Program-made: the position numbers and the translations under genes | From: Epichloe hybrida | Lineage: Eukaryota > Ascomycota > Sordariomycetes > Hypocreales > Clavicipitaceae | NCBI GenBank assembly: GCA_019022495.1 | Contig: JAFEKR010000031.1 | Span: forward strand, 558,001-622,000 | Reading direction: 5' to 3' | Length of the DNA: 64,000 nucleotides | The notes under the pieces: model-generated | What the model was told of the DNA's origin: nothing | What the model saw: the letters and a program-made list of their open reading frames with translations, nothing else | The model's database searches: none | Shown: positions 32,553 to 43,940 of the stretch, one piece after another | Layout of the letters: every line of letters starts with the position of its first letter | How positions within the stretch are numbered: the first letter of the stretch is position 1

Positions 32553-34418
32553 TTATCCGGCTCGGGCTGGAACCGACAGTAGCTCTTGTAAGAGCTTCTT
32601 CATGGTGATGCGGTTATTCGGGTTTGCAGTCAACATCTCCTTTACGAGACGCTCCAGGCGGTCCTTGGTGTTCAGGCTCTCCCTGACCTCGTAAATCTCC
32701 TCAAGCCAAGACCGCATCTGACTCACGGCCGGGTGTCCATTCCCATACTGCTTATACGGCGCATTGGGATTGTTGATGCCAGCAATCTGCCAATATAGGG
32801 GCTTTGGATGATGCCGTCTTGCTCGGCTGTCGGGGAAAGCAATCTTGCGAAGCACATACAACATGGTGACACCCAAGGCCCACACGTCCGAGGCGGGACC
32901 TCGCGACTTGGTTCCTATGAATTCGGGGGGCACGTAGTATGGGGTTCCTCCGCCAGATGGTGAATTGGCGGCTGGCGTCGACAGGCCAAAGTCGCAAAGG
33001 ACGGCACCGCGTTCAGGCGAGTACAGAATGTTGGCCGGTTTGATGTCGTTGTGTACTAGTTTTCGGCCATGGATATATCCGAGAGCGCCGGCAATGTCGC
33101 GCAGGATTCGCAGTGCGTCGTCTCGACTCCCCATGAAGTAGTCGTTCTGCCTGCTCCTCCATCGATTCGCAGCTGTCAGATCCGGTGCATCAATGTGCTC
33201 CATGTACAAGGACAGATATCTCGCGTCTCCGCCGTAGTAGCGCACTATGGATTCGTGTTGCAAGTCTTCTTGGCTCTGACATTCACGAAGCCACATGTCG
33301 GCCTGACGTATGACATTCCGTTCATGCACATATGGCTTATCGCCCGCGTTCGCCACACGGGTTTTGAGAACCTTGACCGTGACAATGTTGTCGGGAACGT
33401 GGGAATGGTCTGCGGTGTAGACAGCTGACAAGGCTGTAGACGCTATCGGATCTCTCTTTGTCAACTGGTACTCATCTAGTTCGCATACGCCAGGGACGGC
33501 AACCGTCTCGCCCTGTTCGGTGTCCAGGAGCGCATGGCCGTTGGACACGGAGAGCTCCTTGCTCTCCCTCCCATTCGGTAAAGGAAACACCAACGGGTCA
33601 GCGGGCGGGCGCAGGAACATGATGACCCCGTCGTCTGCTTGGTGAGAGGCATCTGAAATGCGACGCTTGACCCGCTTCTCATCCCCATCTGGACTCAGAG
33701 CTCGCTTCATGCTCGAGTTGCTGGTGGAGCTGGTCAAAGACGATGTCTGATGGGGAAGGGCGGGTCGCGCCTGATACAATGTGACGGGTCTCTTTTCCAG
33801 AATGCGAAAGTCCAAGACGGCAACGTCGCGAACCCTGATGCGCCATGTGCCGGGACGCAATGCCTTGATGAGGCCCGGATTGATGATGTGGCTCTCGCCT
33901 GAAGGCGGGCTGCCCAACGGAGTTTGCGACAATTTGCGCAGGGAGAGCGGGACGTCGGACTTGTTGAGGAAGATGACCTTGTCGCTGGCCGGGTCGTAAT
34001 ACAGCTCGCACCACAATGGTGGACGAGGGGAGTCGTCTTGACTCTCTCCTGGGATGCGAACGGAGAACTTGATATCTTTGGACGTCTGAGTCACAGCTAG
34101 CACCTTGTGCTCGGGCTGCTCAGACGAGGCAACTTCGGCGCGAAGAGCGAGCCACTGGCAATTATCGCTCCCCGGGCTGACAGAGCGCGCGCTGTTCAAC
34201 TTGGTGAGAGGCCGTACAAGAATGCGGATGCCCTGTCTGTGGTGGTGGTCCTCGAGTTGCAAGACATCGAGTGGAACATGCTCGTCACTGGAGACGGCGC
34301 TGGGCTCCTCGACACGGATGCCCTTGAAGCGAGCATCGATCTCGGACTGCGAAAAGGGCTCGGTCCGTTCCTCCGAGACGTCCTCCGAGGCGGCCTCGGG
34401 CCTATGCTCGGCCGCCAT
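32553..34418 (-). CDS. Serine/threonine protein kinase with HND catalytic loop
   Basis: Single-exon gene of 621 residues from ATG at 34418. Residues 1 to about 300 form a non-kinase region that ends in a beta-rich, possibly FHA-like part (CELYYDPASDKVIFLNKSDVPLSL, RPGTWRIRVRDVAVLDFRI). The C-terminal half is a protein kinase domain: lysine in VTVKVLKTRV, catalytic loop LVHNDIKPANIL at about 456-465, DFG at 476-478, and a PPE version of the APE motif (GTPYYVPPEF), then DVWALGVTMLYVL. The catalytic-loop Arg before Asp is Asn (HND), so the usual Arg-phosphothreonine contact is lost and regulation by activation-loop phosphorylation is unlikely. Catalytic Asp, Lys and Asn are kept, so activity is expected. 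Subfamily and substrate are unknown. Confidence 0.85.
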   Translation of the reverse strand: MAAEHRPEAASEDVSEERTEPFSQSEIDARFKGIRVEEPSAVSSDEHVPLDVLQLEDHHHRQGIRILVRPLTKLNSARSVSPGSDNCQWLALRAEVASSEQPEHKVLAVTQTSKDIKFSVRIPGESQDDSPRPPLWCELYYDPASDKVIFLNKSDVPLSLRKLSQTPLGSPPSGESHIINPGLIKALRPGTWRIRVRDVAVLDFRILEKRPVTLYQARPALPHQTSSLTSSTSNSSMKRALSPDGDEKRVKRRISDASHQADDGVIMFLRPPADPLVFPLPNGRESKELSVSNGHALLDTEQGETVAVPGVCELDEYQLTKRDPIASTALSAVYTADHSHVPDNIVTVKVLKTRVANAGDKPYVHERNVIRQADMWLRECQSQEDLQHESIVRYYGGDARYLSLYMEHIDAPDLTAANRWRSRQNDYFMGSRDDALRILRDIAGALGYIHGRKLVHNDIKPANILYSPERGAVLCDFGLSTPAANSPSGGGTPYYVPPEFIGTKSRGPASDVWALGVTMLYVLRKIAFPDSRARRHHPKPLYWQIAGINNPNAPYKQYGNGHPAVSQMRSWLEEIYEVRESLNTKDRLERLVKEMLTANPNNRITMKKLLQELLSVPARAG

Positions 34419-36473
34419 GGGGAGAGGTCGTCGCTGGCGATGCCTTGTTGGACGAACCCATGTGGCGTTGGGGAGGCGACGATATATGAAGGCAGCAAGC
34501 GGACTGGCAATGCGAAAACGAGAGAAAGCCGTGGTGTTTGGCGGGATGGGAGCAGCGGGTGATGAGGGGCGGGGGGACCTGGAACGGGCGCTGGGGCGGG
34601 CGCTGGGGCGGGCGCTGGAGCAGGGCTTCTTGCTGGATCCTAGTGACTCCAGCGTGGGCAAACGGGCGGCTTGTTAGGGCCCGGCCAGGCAGAAGCACGG
34701 TCGACAGGGGGGCAGAGGTATCGGGTACCTCGTGTTGGGGCTGGCAATGACCGGTTAGGCGGTTTGGAAGATGTAGCGGGGTACTTGGCTCCAGCCCGGC
34801 TTGGCTTTCCCGAGATGGATGTCAGCTCAATGGTTGATGGCTGATGGCTGATGGGATGAGTTGTCAAACAGGAAAGCGCTCGAGAATGGTCGGAGAATAA
34901 AAGGATTTTCAAGTACAAACAGCCAAATACGATCATGGCTGGCTATTGCATGCCATAAATGCAGGAACACAATGGCTAGATGAGGCAACAGGCCTTCCTT
35001 GCCAAGCAGAAACCCCGTCAACGTGAGGTGCGCAGGTGGACGTCTGGGACGTCTGGGAGGCCTGCTGATGGGATTCGATACGAAGTGGAATGAGAATGTG
35101 CCTGCCCTCATACATACATAATGTAGGTCCGCCATGTATTACAGCCTCAGCCTCAGGAGGCCCAGTCATGGAATCAGTCATGGACTCAGTCATGGACTCA
35201 GTCATGGACGGGACAAGGCGACAGGCGACGTTGGAAGTGAGTCCGGTGTATGTACTCCGTACAACCCGTGCCAGTTGTGGTGACGCGCTCCTTCGGTCAG
35301 CCCTACTACTAGACCTGGGCGATTGAATAGCTTGGAACCGGCTGGAGCACACGGTCCAAGAATCCAAGTTATCATGTCAACAAGGCATCCATCTTCTCAC
35401 CGTGGGCGCCCGCGGAAACATACAAGGTAGCGTGGCATTCAGCGCAGCAATGTGCTGCTTGTCTGCTCAAGTGCTTTCTTCCGAGCGAGGCTCCAGGTTG
35501 TCTTGCACCGTTGACAACAACAAGTGCGAATAGAACTGCTGTTGTGGTGGTGGTGCTAGTAGGGCTTGAAGCTAACACAGATACATTGCTTCTTGAAACC
35601 GCTTCATGACTGCTTTTTTCTTCATGGCGAACCGACTGCCATTTCTTGGGCGAACATTACCTACCAAGCTGTGACATGACACATCAAGCATATATCCCTC
35701 CCGTATAATACGTGATGCACTTGACTTCCATGAACCTCTCAAGCCCATTTCAAAGACAGTCAGGTGCCCTCGTGCTCCCCGGCTTCAAACGAGACGTGAC
35801 TTTCGTTTTATCTCTGGCAGTTTGCTGATTGATGCACTCGTTTGCCCAGTCAGAAACGCTCCTGTACCGCGTGGGCCAATCAAAAAATTCGGTCTTCCAT
35901 ATCCAGCCCCACCGCTCCCGCCACAGGCCTAGAACAGTGTGTGTGCACACCCACTTGACTGTGCTGCGCATGGGGGGGGGGCGACTGGCCCGCTATTGAG
36001 CGCCAGAAGCCCACTCGCTCTCCGGTCATTGGCCTGCTCGACCTGAAGCGCCAAATTCATTGGTCCAGCAAGTTGGCGGTGGTATGCATTGTCAAACATG
36101 GCGTCCAATGAGATATTGTGCTGCCTTTTGCCTCAGGCCGCAATGCACGCTCTTCGCCATTCCGTCAACACCCGTCCGAGTATGTTGCTAGTACGCGATC
36201 CCCCCCCAGCTGGCTGCTCGAAATGTTTTTCGTCACCGTGCCCAGAGTGACCCATCTCGACTTCTCCCCCATCTCCAACAACACGACCAGAACACACCGT
36301 ATTTCACGAATAGTCGTCATCAAATTGTCGCCATGGATCTAAGCGCTTCACCAAAGAACTGAATGTGCCCTATGTGCCGACTGCACATCAGGCGTTGACA
36401 CGCATCTGCTTTTGACGGGCCTCACTTCCTCTTTGTCTTTTGGTTTCCGCATCGATCTCTTCCATCACCCGCG
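34419..36473. other. 2-kb upstream region between kinase and the 412-residue gene
   Basis: Divergent promoter region of two genes. It has G/C-rich tandem pieces (GGCGCTGGGGCGG repeated near 34585-34618), a 12-bp repeat at 35165-35208, a TACTCCGTA at 35253-35261 and a G run near 35970. No frame here looks like a protein. Confidence 0.45.
35165..35208. repeat. 12-bp tandem repeat, about 3.5 units
   Basis: The unit GTCATGGACTCA repeats head to tail; the first copy has one change (GGAATCA). Confidence 0.8.
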
Positions 36474-37712
36474 ATGGAAGACCCGGCTAGGGCCTGGCCA
36501 GCCTGGAAGTTTGGCATGAAGAGAGATGACCTCTTCACTACGCTACACGATCAGTACAACACCTTCTCATATACTCTCCAAGACCCCGAAGCCTTCCATC
36601 ACGACGTCTACGAAATTTCCCGCGACGCCGACACTGTCGATGAGTTTCATCGGATGATGGCTGACCGACGGCAAATGCGTCTCCGTGAGCTGAACGAGTC
36701 TCTGGAGACGCTGGCCGTTGAGATCATTGCCAACCCGAAGCTCATGGCTACTGAGCAGTGGACCCATGCCCTGCAGCTATTTCGAACCAAGTCTTTTGAC
36801 TCTGTCGTTCGCTATTTTGCAAGCTATATCCCTGATGACTATCTCGACCATCATGATACAGACTCCATCTCCTCATCATCATCATACTCCGAATCCGACA
36901 CTATTAGCACCGCGGCCAGCTGCGTCGACGATGTTCCTTCCCCTTTCGCGGACGATGAGTTCTTCCCCAATGGTTCCGTCATGACCTCTGAACAACCTTG
37001 CTCGATTAAGAACAACGCTCGTCATGAGCACCATCTTTGCGAGCCCTTATCACCTCCGCCTTCTGAAGCTGCTCAGTCAGAGCCGTCTGTGTCATCCCCC
37101 CCATCAGTCGCAGATTCCAACGACTACTCGGCGAATTCTCCTTCTCGATCTATGTCTTTTTCTGGGTCTGAATCCAGACATCTCGTTTCCAGTCTAATGC
37201 AACAACGATGTATTGAGGAGGATTACGAGCAGACGTTACAATTTGACGATTGTGGCACGGCCAATACCTCTGTCTGCGAGTCAGTTGAGAGCCCCTCCGC
37301 TAGTGATGAGATGGATGAACCCAGTCTCACCCAGCGTAAAGCTGGCGAAGACTTTGGCTTCGACGAAGATGAAGAATTTCCTACTGCGCAATACCCTGAT
37401 GATGAGTTCGATTACCTCGAATTTGCTCATAACCCTCCTACGCACGATACCCCAGCCTCCGATACCCCCACACCTCGACCAGACGTGCCTTTTGCATCAC
37501 ACATGGTGTTCCGGTCTATTGTATCGAAGAAAACCCCTTTATCATCAATACACCATCGTTCATCGTCGCCCAAGTCGTTCTTGGCTAATCGAGGAGCTGG
37601 ATCTCCGTCGCGAGAAGTACGGAGAAGCCCGGAGGAGTCGTCTAGTAAGATCCAAAAGATTGTACAGGACTTCACAAAGAAACGGCCAAAGCCGCGAAGA
37701 AGGATTAACTAG
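36474..37712 (+). CDS. Uncharacterised Ser/Asp-rich protein, 412 residues
   Basis: Single-exon gene. I do not recognise the family. Residues 1-125 are ordered-looking and helical, with several aromatic positions (WPAWKFGMKRDDLFTTLHDQ, LQLFRTKSFDSVVRYFASYI). The middle is Ser/Asp/Glu/Pro-rich and disordered. The C-terminus is strongly basic (KIQKIVQDFTKKRPKPRRRIN), a likely nuclear signal or nucleic-acid contact. The long open frame, the start just after a pyrimidine-rich leader and the change from ordered to disordered composition favour a real gene. A cytoskeletal, cell-cycle or nuclear role would be guesswork. Confidence 0.75.
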   Translation: MEDPARAWPAWKFGMKRDDLFTTLHDQYNTFSYTLQDPEAFHHDVYEISRDADTVDEFHRMMADRRQMRLRELNESLETLAVEIIANPKLMATEQWTHALQLFRTKSFDSVVRYFASYIPDDYLDHHDTDSISSSSSYSESDTISTAASCVDDVPSPFADDEFFPNGSVMTSEQPCSIKNNARHEHHLCEPLSPPPSEAAQSEPSVSSPPSVADSNDYSANSPSRSMSFSGSESRHLVSSLMQQRCIEEDYEQTLQFDDCGTANTSVCESVESPSASDEMDEPSLTQRKAGEDFGFDEDEEFPTAQYPDDEFDYLEFAHNPPTHDTPASDTPTPRPDVPFASHMVFRSIVSKKTPLSSIHHRSSSPKSFLANRGAGSPSREVRRSPEESSSKIQKIVQDFTKKRPKPRRRIN

Positions 37713-38390
37713 AACAATGGGGAGGCCATCGCACGCTGTGTATATATACACACACATATATATATGGAACACTTGTACATATCTTGTATGATCATGACAA
37801 CTAGTGACCACGAAACACATGCTCATAATCGACTGGTGCAGTTGTAAAATATTGTGATGTCATACGTCAGGCACGGTCCCTGGATCATGCATGTATGCAC
37901 CACCAGCCCTGTGATACGGGACTGTCAACACCTACTACCATCTCAGGTAAGTCCCCCCAAGCCGGAAGATCTGTTCTTAGATGAAGCGACCACCTCTTTT
38001 TCTTGTTGAAAATGTACTTTCGCGGGCAACATGACCAGTAGCGACGGCCCCTGACAGCCATCACGACGGACGAGGCGGTCAGGTGGCTGCACAAGGGTGT
38101 GACCCGACATCGGCACCAAATGCAGGTCACGGGCGGAAGGACCCGGCCCCATGCAGCTCATTGCAGCTTCACGTGGACAGGAGCGACTCTCACAGGTGAT
38201 TGATGAATGAAATTGACGAAGCAGAATGAAACCAATGCAAGGATGGATTGGAAAATGTAAGTTCCTGGCGTCATGGTACCGACGAGACGACGGCACGTTG
38301 TGGCGCTCTTGTGTTGTAATTTTGAGGCTCCCTTCCTGGACGACGGACTGTCCAGCATCACGGTAATAAGCAGACTTTGTGTTTTCGGAA

Positions 38391-38712
38391 AAGAAAAGGA
38401 AAGAAAAAAGGGATGTAGGCTTCGTGTAAGCCTATGGCAGGATAAGTGGGGCCCGAATAACCTCGATTTCCGGTTGTTATGCAATTCAGCCTATTGCGCG
38501 CGGGTACCCAACTCATCCTTCTGATAAGACCTTTGAACACTTTGTCACCAACTCGACGGCAAGTCAGGATTGGCGATACGTTACCCGCGCGTAGTACGGA
38601 GTACATAAGGCTAAAGTACATAACCAACGAGAATGAGGATATTCAGGACCCCACTTATCCTGCCACAGGCTCACACTCGGCTTGTGTACCTTCTTTCTTT
38701 CCTTTTTTTTTC
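38391..38712. repeat. Inverted-repeat (foldback) element, about 320 bp
   Basis: The left arm (about 38391-38521) read on the minus strand matches the right arm (about 38570-38712) on the plus strand. Shared blocks include CCCACTTATCCTGCCA followed by AGGCT, a CCCGCGCG block near the loop, and a pyrimidine tract ending the outer edge. The arms differ mostly by A/G and C/T changes. This is the form of a diverged MITE or foldback transposon remnant. No transposase is present. Confidence 0.75.
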
Positions 38713-41615
38713 TTCTTAGGAGAACAGGAATATATTCTATATATTCTTTATGTAGTCTCCAGAAGAAGGGATGCAAAAGTGGGAAAGGAATGAAGCCTGA
38801 TGTATACCACGGCCCCCATTACTGAAGGCCGTCGATTTCCCTCGGGCTCGGTATAGCTGGGAAATAATCCGTACAGGAATATCCAATCGGAGTCAACATT
38901 TTAATTTGGCGTTCTTTTGAGGTCTTCTTCAACGGCCAGTATCGACACGTTGGATTCAACACAAGGTATTGTTCGTACACAAGGGATGCCGGCTATACCC
39001 AGCCTGGAACATTGACTGACTTGGCAATATTCAACGTATCAATATTAATAACGACCGATGACGGGAAACAAAAACATAAATTACCGTCGGACAAAACTTC
39101 GTCGACGCTGATATCCTTGACGCAACATGCAGCGCAGGCATGAATTGTTTTGGCCATTGTTTTCTCTTGATTCAGACGATACTACAGCTTGACAGTTTTG
39201 TGTGTATCGATCTCAGAGCCTTTGCATGATCATACGAGGCCACTTGACCGCCGCTATGGAGGAATCATGATAAGCCCGGTGGTCTCTTGGCAGAGACGAT
39301 GATTCTCGCTTTCAAAGTCGAAACGGGCATTGGCCTTTTGGCCATTCTGCCAGATGTGTCATCCGATGACTGGAAGGCCTCCGTGGACCAAGCGTGAACC
39401 TCTTCTGGACCCTGTATAAGTATTCAGCTTCAGATTTCGTTGCGCACCCGCGTTTCATGTAGGCATCTTCAGACACGAACTGTTCGGACAGAACAGAGCT
39501 CCGCTGGTGGAGACAGGTTCTTTTGAAAGAACAAGTCCTGACGGCCTTTTTTCTCTCGTGTCGGGAAAAGGAGACACGTGAGGGCAAAATGTCCCTGTTG
39601 TCTCGTTTTACCGCGTTCGGAACCGTTCGTTTTCCCATGCAGTAGATGGGCAAAGAAGTACTTTGCACGGGATGTTGGGAGATAAGATTGACATGATTTG
39701 CGAATAGACTATATCAATCTGATCAGCATGCATGATGGCATGAGAATGCTACCAGTTCATGCGATTCATGGCCCGTCGGTGAACCTTGAAGTGATTTAGA
39801 TCAGGCTTGGCGTTTCCCACCTGAAAATACTGATCATTCATCATCGTTCCACAGGATGATCAAACCCGTTTTCCTGGCGAACTGAGCGCCTCTCCATTGT
39901 GTTCCAGCCCTGGAGCGAGGGATAAAAAAAAAAAGGGTGGGCAAGTTGAAACTTGGGAACCTCCGACACAGAAAGTCGCCTCGCTCAGTTAGCCAAACAG
40001 GGCTGTGCTTGGGACGTGACGGACGCTAAGTACTCCATGAAGATGAGTGTCACACGTGGAATCACAATCTCCGAGCCTGCGGCCTGATGAGCGGGGATGT
40101 TCAGGGCGGGAAACGCAGATGTCGATGTTTAAACAGGAGGTAGTTGATGGCAAAGACGTTTTGGGAGGATCCCTAATTAGTAACGGATGTTGATATCAGC
40201 CGAAAGCTTTGACAAGAATTGGTAAAGGACTAGTTCTTTTCCCCACCTTAACAATTGACTCCTTCAAGTACGGAGTTGAAGCCAATTGTTACACAGCACA
40301 CCACAGTAAATTCTTCATGTCTGGAAATAAAGAGCATGCGGGTGATGGGCTCGGACATCAGGGCACATTGCGGAGCTCTGGATGCCGATGCTGCTTCTGG
40401 TAGCCGGCTGTATCCGAGAAAGTAATTCCATGTCGGTATTGTGTAGATGACATAAGCCACGGAGGATTGTTACTAGCCTTGGCTTGTCTGGAGAGGCTGT
40501 TATGTGTGTCAGATGGAGCGAGTACAGCAAGGGACGGTGAGTTTGAGGGTGACACGCGAGCACGGCCCTGCGTGATGCTGTGAGGCAGGTTGCTGTGAGG
40601 CAGGTGCGGCCGACGTTGGTTGGTTGGTGCGGTCCCACGCGGGCCTAAAAGTCCAAAACGCCAAAACGCCAAACTTTTCAACCCCTTCAACCCATTCATC
40701 CGGAACGGTTCCTGCGTCTAAACCTCTTTAGATCTTGGCCTCTCTGTCTCGCCACCTCGCAAACATGGATCTGGGGTTCTGTGTTTGCGCGCTATGAATT
40801 ATTTCGGGACACGCTGACCGTCTGTGCTGCAGCTACACCGCACCACCATTCCTGGGCGCCGATTTAGTTTCGCTTTCGTCTCCTCGGGGCGGATCCTTCC
40901 TCTGAACCCCGGCATCGCAACAAGTCGTGCCCAGCCCTGCAGATTTGAGCTCCATCAAGGAAGTCCGTGGGACAAAAGCCGGCACAAAAGCCGGCCCTGA
41001 AGGGCAGCCGCGTCCATGTCTGTTGAACCACACGGACCCTTATTGGTTCCAGCATCACTTCCAAACCATCTCTTGGGACGGGACTAATTTCATGGTGAGC
41101 TCTGTGGCTCTGTGAAACGCGTCCTGCCACGATGAAGAGCTTCCGTGGGGGTTTTTGTTGTTTTGACTGATCTTTTGACAATCATTCGAGCCAATCATGA
41201 TTCTGGAAATTGAGACTTGGTGGATTTACGAACGCAACAAGTTTGTCTTTGGGCCCGAGTTGTCGAGAGCTGATGGGGATACCACCACGCTGGCCAACAG
41301 TCAATCTCGGGAAGAGTGTGTTCCATGTCGAGCACTTGCGGGGCAATTACATTTGCGGGCGTGCTAGACGAAGGAGGGGCTGGGCGCTTTGGTTTACTGA
41401 GGGAGGCCAAGCATGAGGCTGATGTTTCTCAACCCGTTGTCTGGCAACAGGGTGAAGCTGAAGCTTGAAAGCGTTTCGATATGCAAAGCTCCGTTGTCTG
41501 TGTGATCCGCAGAGCACGGAATAGCACGGGAAACTACATGGCCAAGGCAAACCGAGAAACCAGCCTGGATATCTTCTTGCGCTGTTGACGCGGGTTTATG
41601 GTATCACATCTCAAG

Positions 41616-41621
41616 TATAAA
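41616..41621 (+). promoter_or_regulatory. Probable TATA box of the Egh16-like gene
   Basis: TATAAA lies 189 bp before the start codon and is followed by a long C/T-rich leader with few G residues, a usual layout for highly expressed secreted-protein genes in fungi. Confidence 0.5.
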
Positions 41622-41809
41622 GATATCGTGATGGACTCACTTCCATCTTCCTTTTTTTCTCCTCCATCCTCATCAACCACTTCCAGCTCTCAACACTTAC
41701 AAACGTGCTTCTTTTCTCTCTCATCCCTCCCAAGTTCTTCCTGCCGGTCAGGTTTTTTAATCTTTCTTTTACTTTACTTCTTCTTCACAACTTACAAATA
41801 ATCATCAAC

Positions 41810-42730
41810 ATGTCTTTCAAGGCCGTCGTCGCTACCTCTGTCATCCTGGCTGCACAGCTTGTCGCTGGACACGCCGCTATCATCAAAGCCGTTGGAAATG
41901 CTGGTGGCTCCGGCATGGCTCTCGGAGTCGACTCCTCCACTCCTCGTGACGGAACTCGCCGCAACCCCTTCCAGCAGGATGCCACTCGCTTCCGTGGCCA
42001 GTCTGCCAGCAGCGTTGGTGAGACTGTCGGCGCCGGTACCAACAGCGTCGAGTCTGGTACTAGCAACATCATGGCCGAGACTGGTGACTCTCTCCCCCAG
42101 GTCACTCCAGGTGGCGAGCTCACCATGACTTTGCATCAGGTCAACGCTGACGGTGCCGGCCCTTACACCTGCATGATCAACGGTGACGGCACTGCCCAGA
42201 CTTGGGAGAACATCCAGGTCACCCAGAATGTTCCTGGCAACCAGCGTGGCCGCAACAACCAGGGCAATGCCTCCGACATCCCTCTCAAGGCCGCCATCCC
42301 CGCCAACCAGCAGTGCACTGGTTCCGTTGCTGGCCAGGACAACGTCTGCATGGTCCGCTGCCAGAACCCAGCTCGTGCTGGTCCCTTCGGTGGCGTCATT
42401 CCTGTTCAGATGGTCCAGGCTGCTGGCGCTGGCGCTGGCGCTGGCGATGCCCCTGCCGGTAACGCTGGCACCAAGGCTCCCGCCGGCAATGCTGGCACCA
42501 AGGCCCCTGCCGGAAACGCTGGCAATGCTGGCACCAAGGCTCCCGCTGGCAACGCTGGCAATGCTGGCAACGCTGGCAACGCTGGCACCCGAGGTGGAAA
42601 GCGTGCCGGCAAGCGAGGTGGCAAGCGAGGTGGCAAGGCTAACCGCCAAAACCAAAACAAGCGCAGCAGCAACGGCGCCTTCATCAAGCGCATTGACGAG
42701 GAGAGCCGGGCCGTTGAGTTCACCGCATGA
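41810..42730 (+). CDS. Egh16-like secreted protein (DUF3129 family)
   Basis: Egh16/gEgh16 proteins are secreted during infection-structure formation in plant and insect pathogens; the biochemical role is not established. Single exon, 306 residues. Signal peptide residues 1 to about 20 ([20 protein letters not shown]). The family domain follows: [62 protein letters not shown], and the Cys-rich end [20 protein letters not shown]. After it comes an imperfect tandem repeat of APAGNAGTK and NAG units, then a Gly/Lys/Arg tail ([14 protein letters not shown]) with dibasic KR sites that could be cut by a kexin protease. A long antisense frame covers the same DNA but is a codon-bias artefact. Confidence 0.88.
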   Translation: MSFKAVVATSVILAAQLVAGHAAIIKAVGNAGGSGMALGVDSSTPRDGTRRNPFQQDATRFRGQSASSVGETVGAGTNSVESGTSNIMAETGDSLPQVTPGGELTMTLHQVNADGAGPYTCMINGDGTAQTWENIQVTQNVPGNQRGRNNQGNASDIPLKAAIPANQQCTGSVAGQDNVCMVRCQNPARAGPFGGVIPVQMVQAAGAGAGAGDAPAGNAGTKAPAGNAGTKAPAGNAGNAGTKAPAGNAGNAGNAGNAGTRGGKRAGKRGGKRGGKANRQNQNKRSSNGAFIKRIDEESRAVEFTA

Positions 42731-43940
42731 ATGGACCGATCGCGTTACCAGATACGACTTAGTATATCACCCATATACGCCATGGTGAACCACCAACAAC
42801 TTACGATGATGAAAAGGGAAGAACACTGGCGCATGGATGCTTCACCCAAGGGAAGGAGGACTATAATTGCGATCTGGCATCACATGGACTCTTTCCCTTT
42901 GTTTCTAATTGTTATTTTCCCGCCCTCACCACAGCTTTTCATGTCTGTCTAGTTGGGGAAGCCTGTCTGTATATTTGCCCGTGTTTAGTGTTGATAATAA
43001 TAATGGTTTCTTTCATTGCTTCTACTCCCTCGTTCTTGATGCTTGTGACGGATGTGACTCTCGTGTAAAAGTGCCAAAAGGTGGGGGCGGCAGTCCGTCT
43101 TTCGCCCAGCCTGCTGGCCATCCGCTTGGCACAAACAAACCATTGCTGGCCGACCAAGATGGCACAGGTACAGTACAGCCTTGGTAATAAATCGGGATAG
43201 TCGAAATACCCATGCAAGAAGTTGCGATTGGCGAACATGAAACTTCTTCCAGCACTGCTGCGCCCTCATCCTGCCGTATTCATTTCCATTCCGGTCTTTG
43301 GCCACGCGGAAGAACAGGTGATGCGACGTGAATGGGACGCGGGTGAGGTGGGGCCCACGCTTCTTCAGTGCCTAGCTCACACGTGGGCGCATCAGGTATT
43401 ATAAGGAGGATACTTAGATCGCACCGCAAGTATGCGTTAATAAAGTGCATAACGTCTTGGTCATTGAAGAATGATCAGTGAAAGCAAACAGCGTAGTCAT
43501 TAAGTGTGGAGTTGGAAGCCAATGCTTAGAGAAAGGAAGAAGAAAAAAAGACCATCAGTTTCATGTCTCCCAGAACGATTCCTCTCGAATAACGTTTTAG
43601 CTCTGTCGTTTTGAGACACTTTTTTGTCCATCGAGCGCCGTTTCAGAATAGTTCACACGCCAAACGCTTCATGTATATTTCACATGCAAGTGACCTTGGT
43701 GATTGTCTTTGGCAATCGTTCACGCGGGCTTCTTTTATTCCTCGCTTGGTTCATTCGAGAGCGTGAGCATGAATCCTTTTCACGGTGTTTTAATTGGTTT
43801 CACTTTGCCAGACGGTACTCTGTTTGCACGATTGATCGGGTATTGACTTGGTTTCGAAACTCAGCTTTTACGGATCTTGAGTTTTGGGCGCTGTGTTATG
43901 AACGAGGACGTGTATATATTTGTATGAGATATGGGTGAGA
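42731..43940. other. Spacer between convergent Egh16-like and hydrolase genes
   Basis: 1.2 kb of 3' flanking sequence. The plus-strand frame at 43624-43938 has no family features. No gene is seen. Confidence 0.5.

Larger units (their letters stand above)
37713..41809. other. 4.1-kb gene-poor region
   Basis: No credible protein frame. It contains an inverted-repeat element at 38391-38712 (listed), a TACGGAGTA at 38595-38603 within it, an A run at about 39927-39938, and short repeats such as GTGAGGCAG near 40580-40602. The final few hundred bases are the promoter of the Egh16-like gene. Confidence 0.5.

Noticed and set aside
34419..34661. Upstream extension of the HND-kinase frame by 81 codons
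   Set aside because: It begins at TTG and is Pro/Ser/Arg-rich without an ATG, so it was left as upstream region.
41792..42655. 287-codon minus-strand frame opposite the Egh16-like gene
   Set aside because: It mirrors a GC-rich, strongly biased coding strand; its Ser/Val/Ala repeats are the complement of the repeat tail, and it has no family features.
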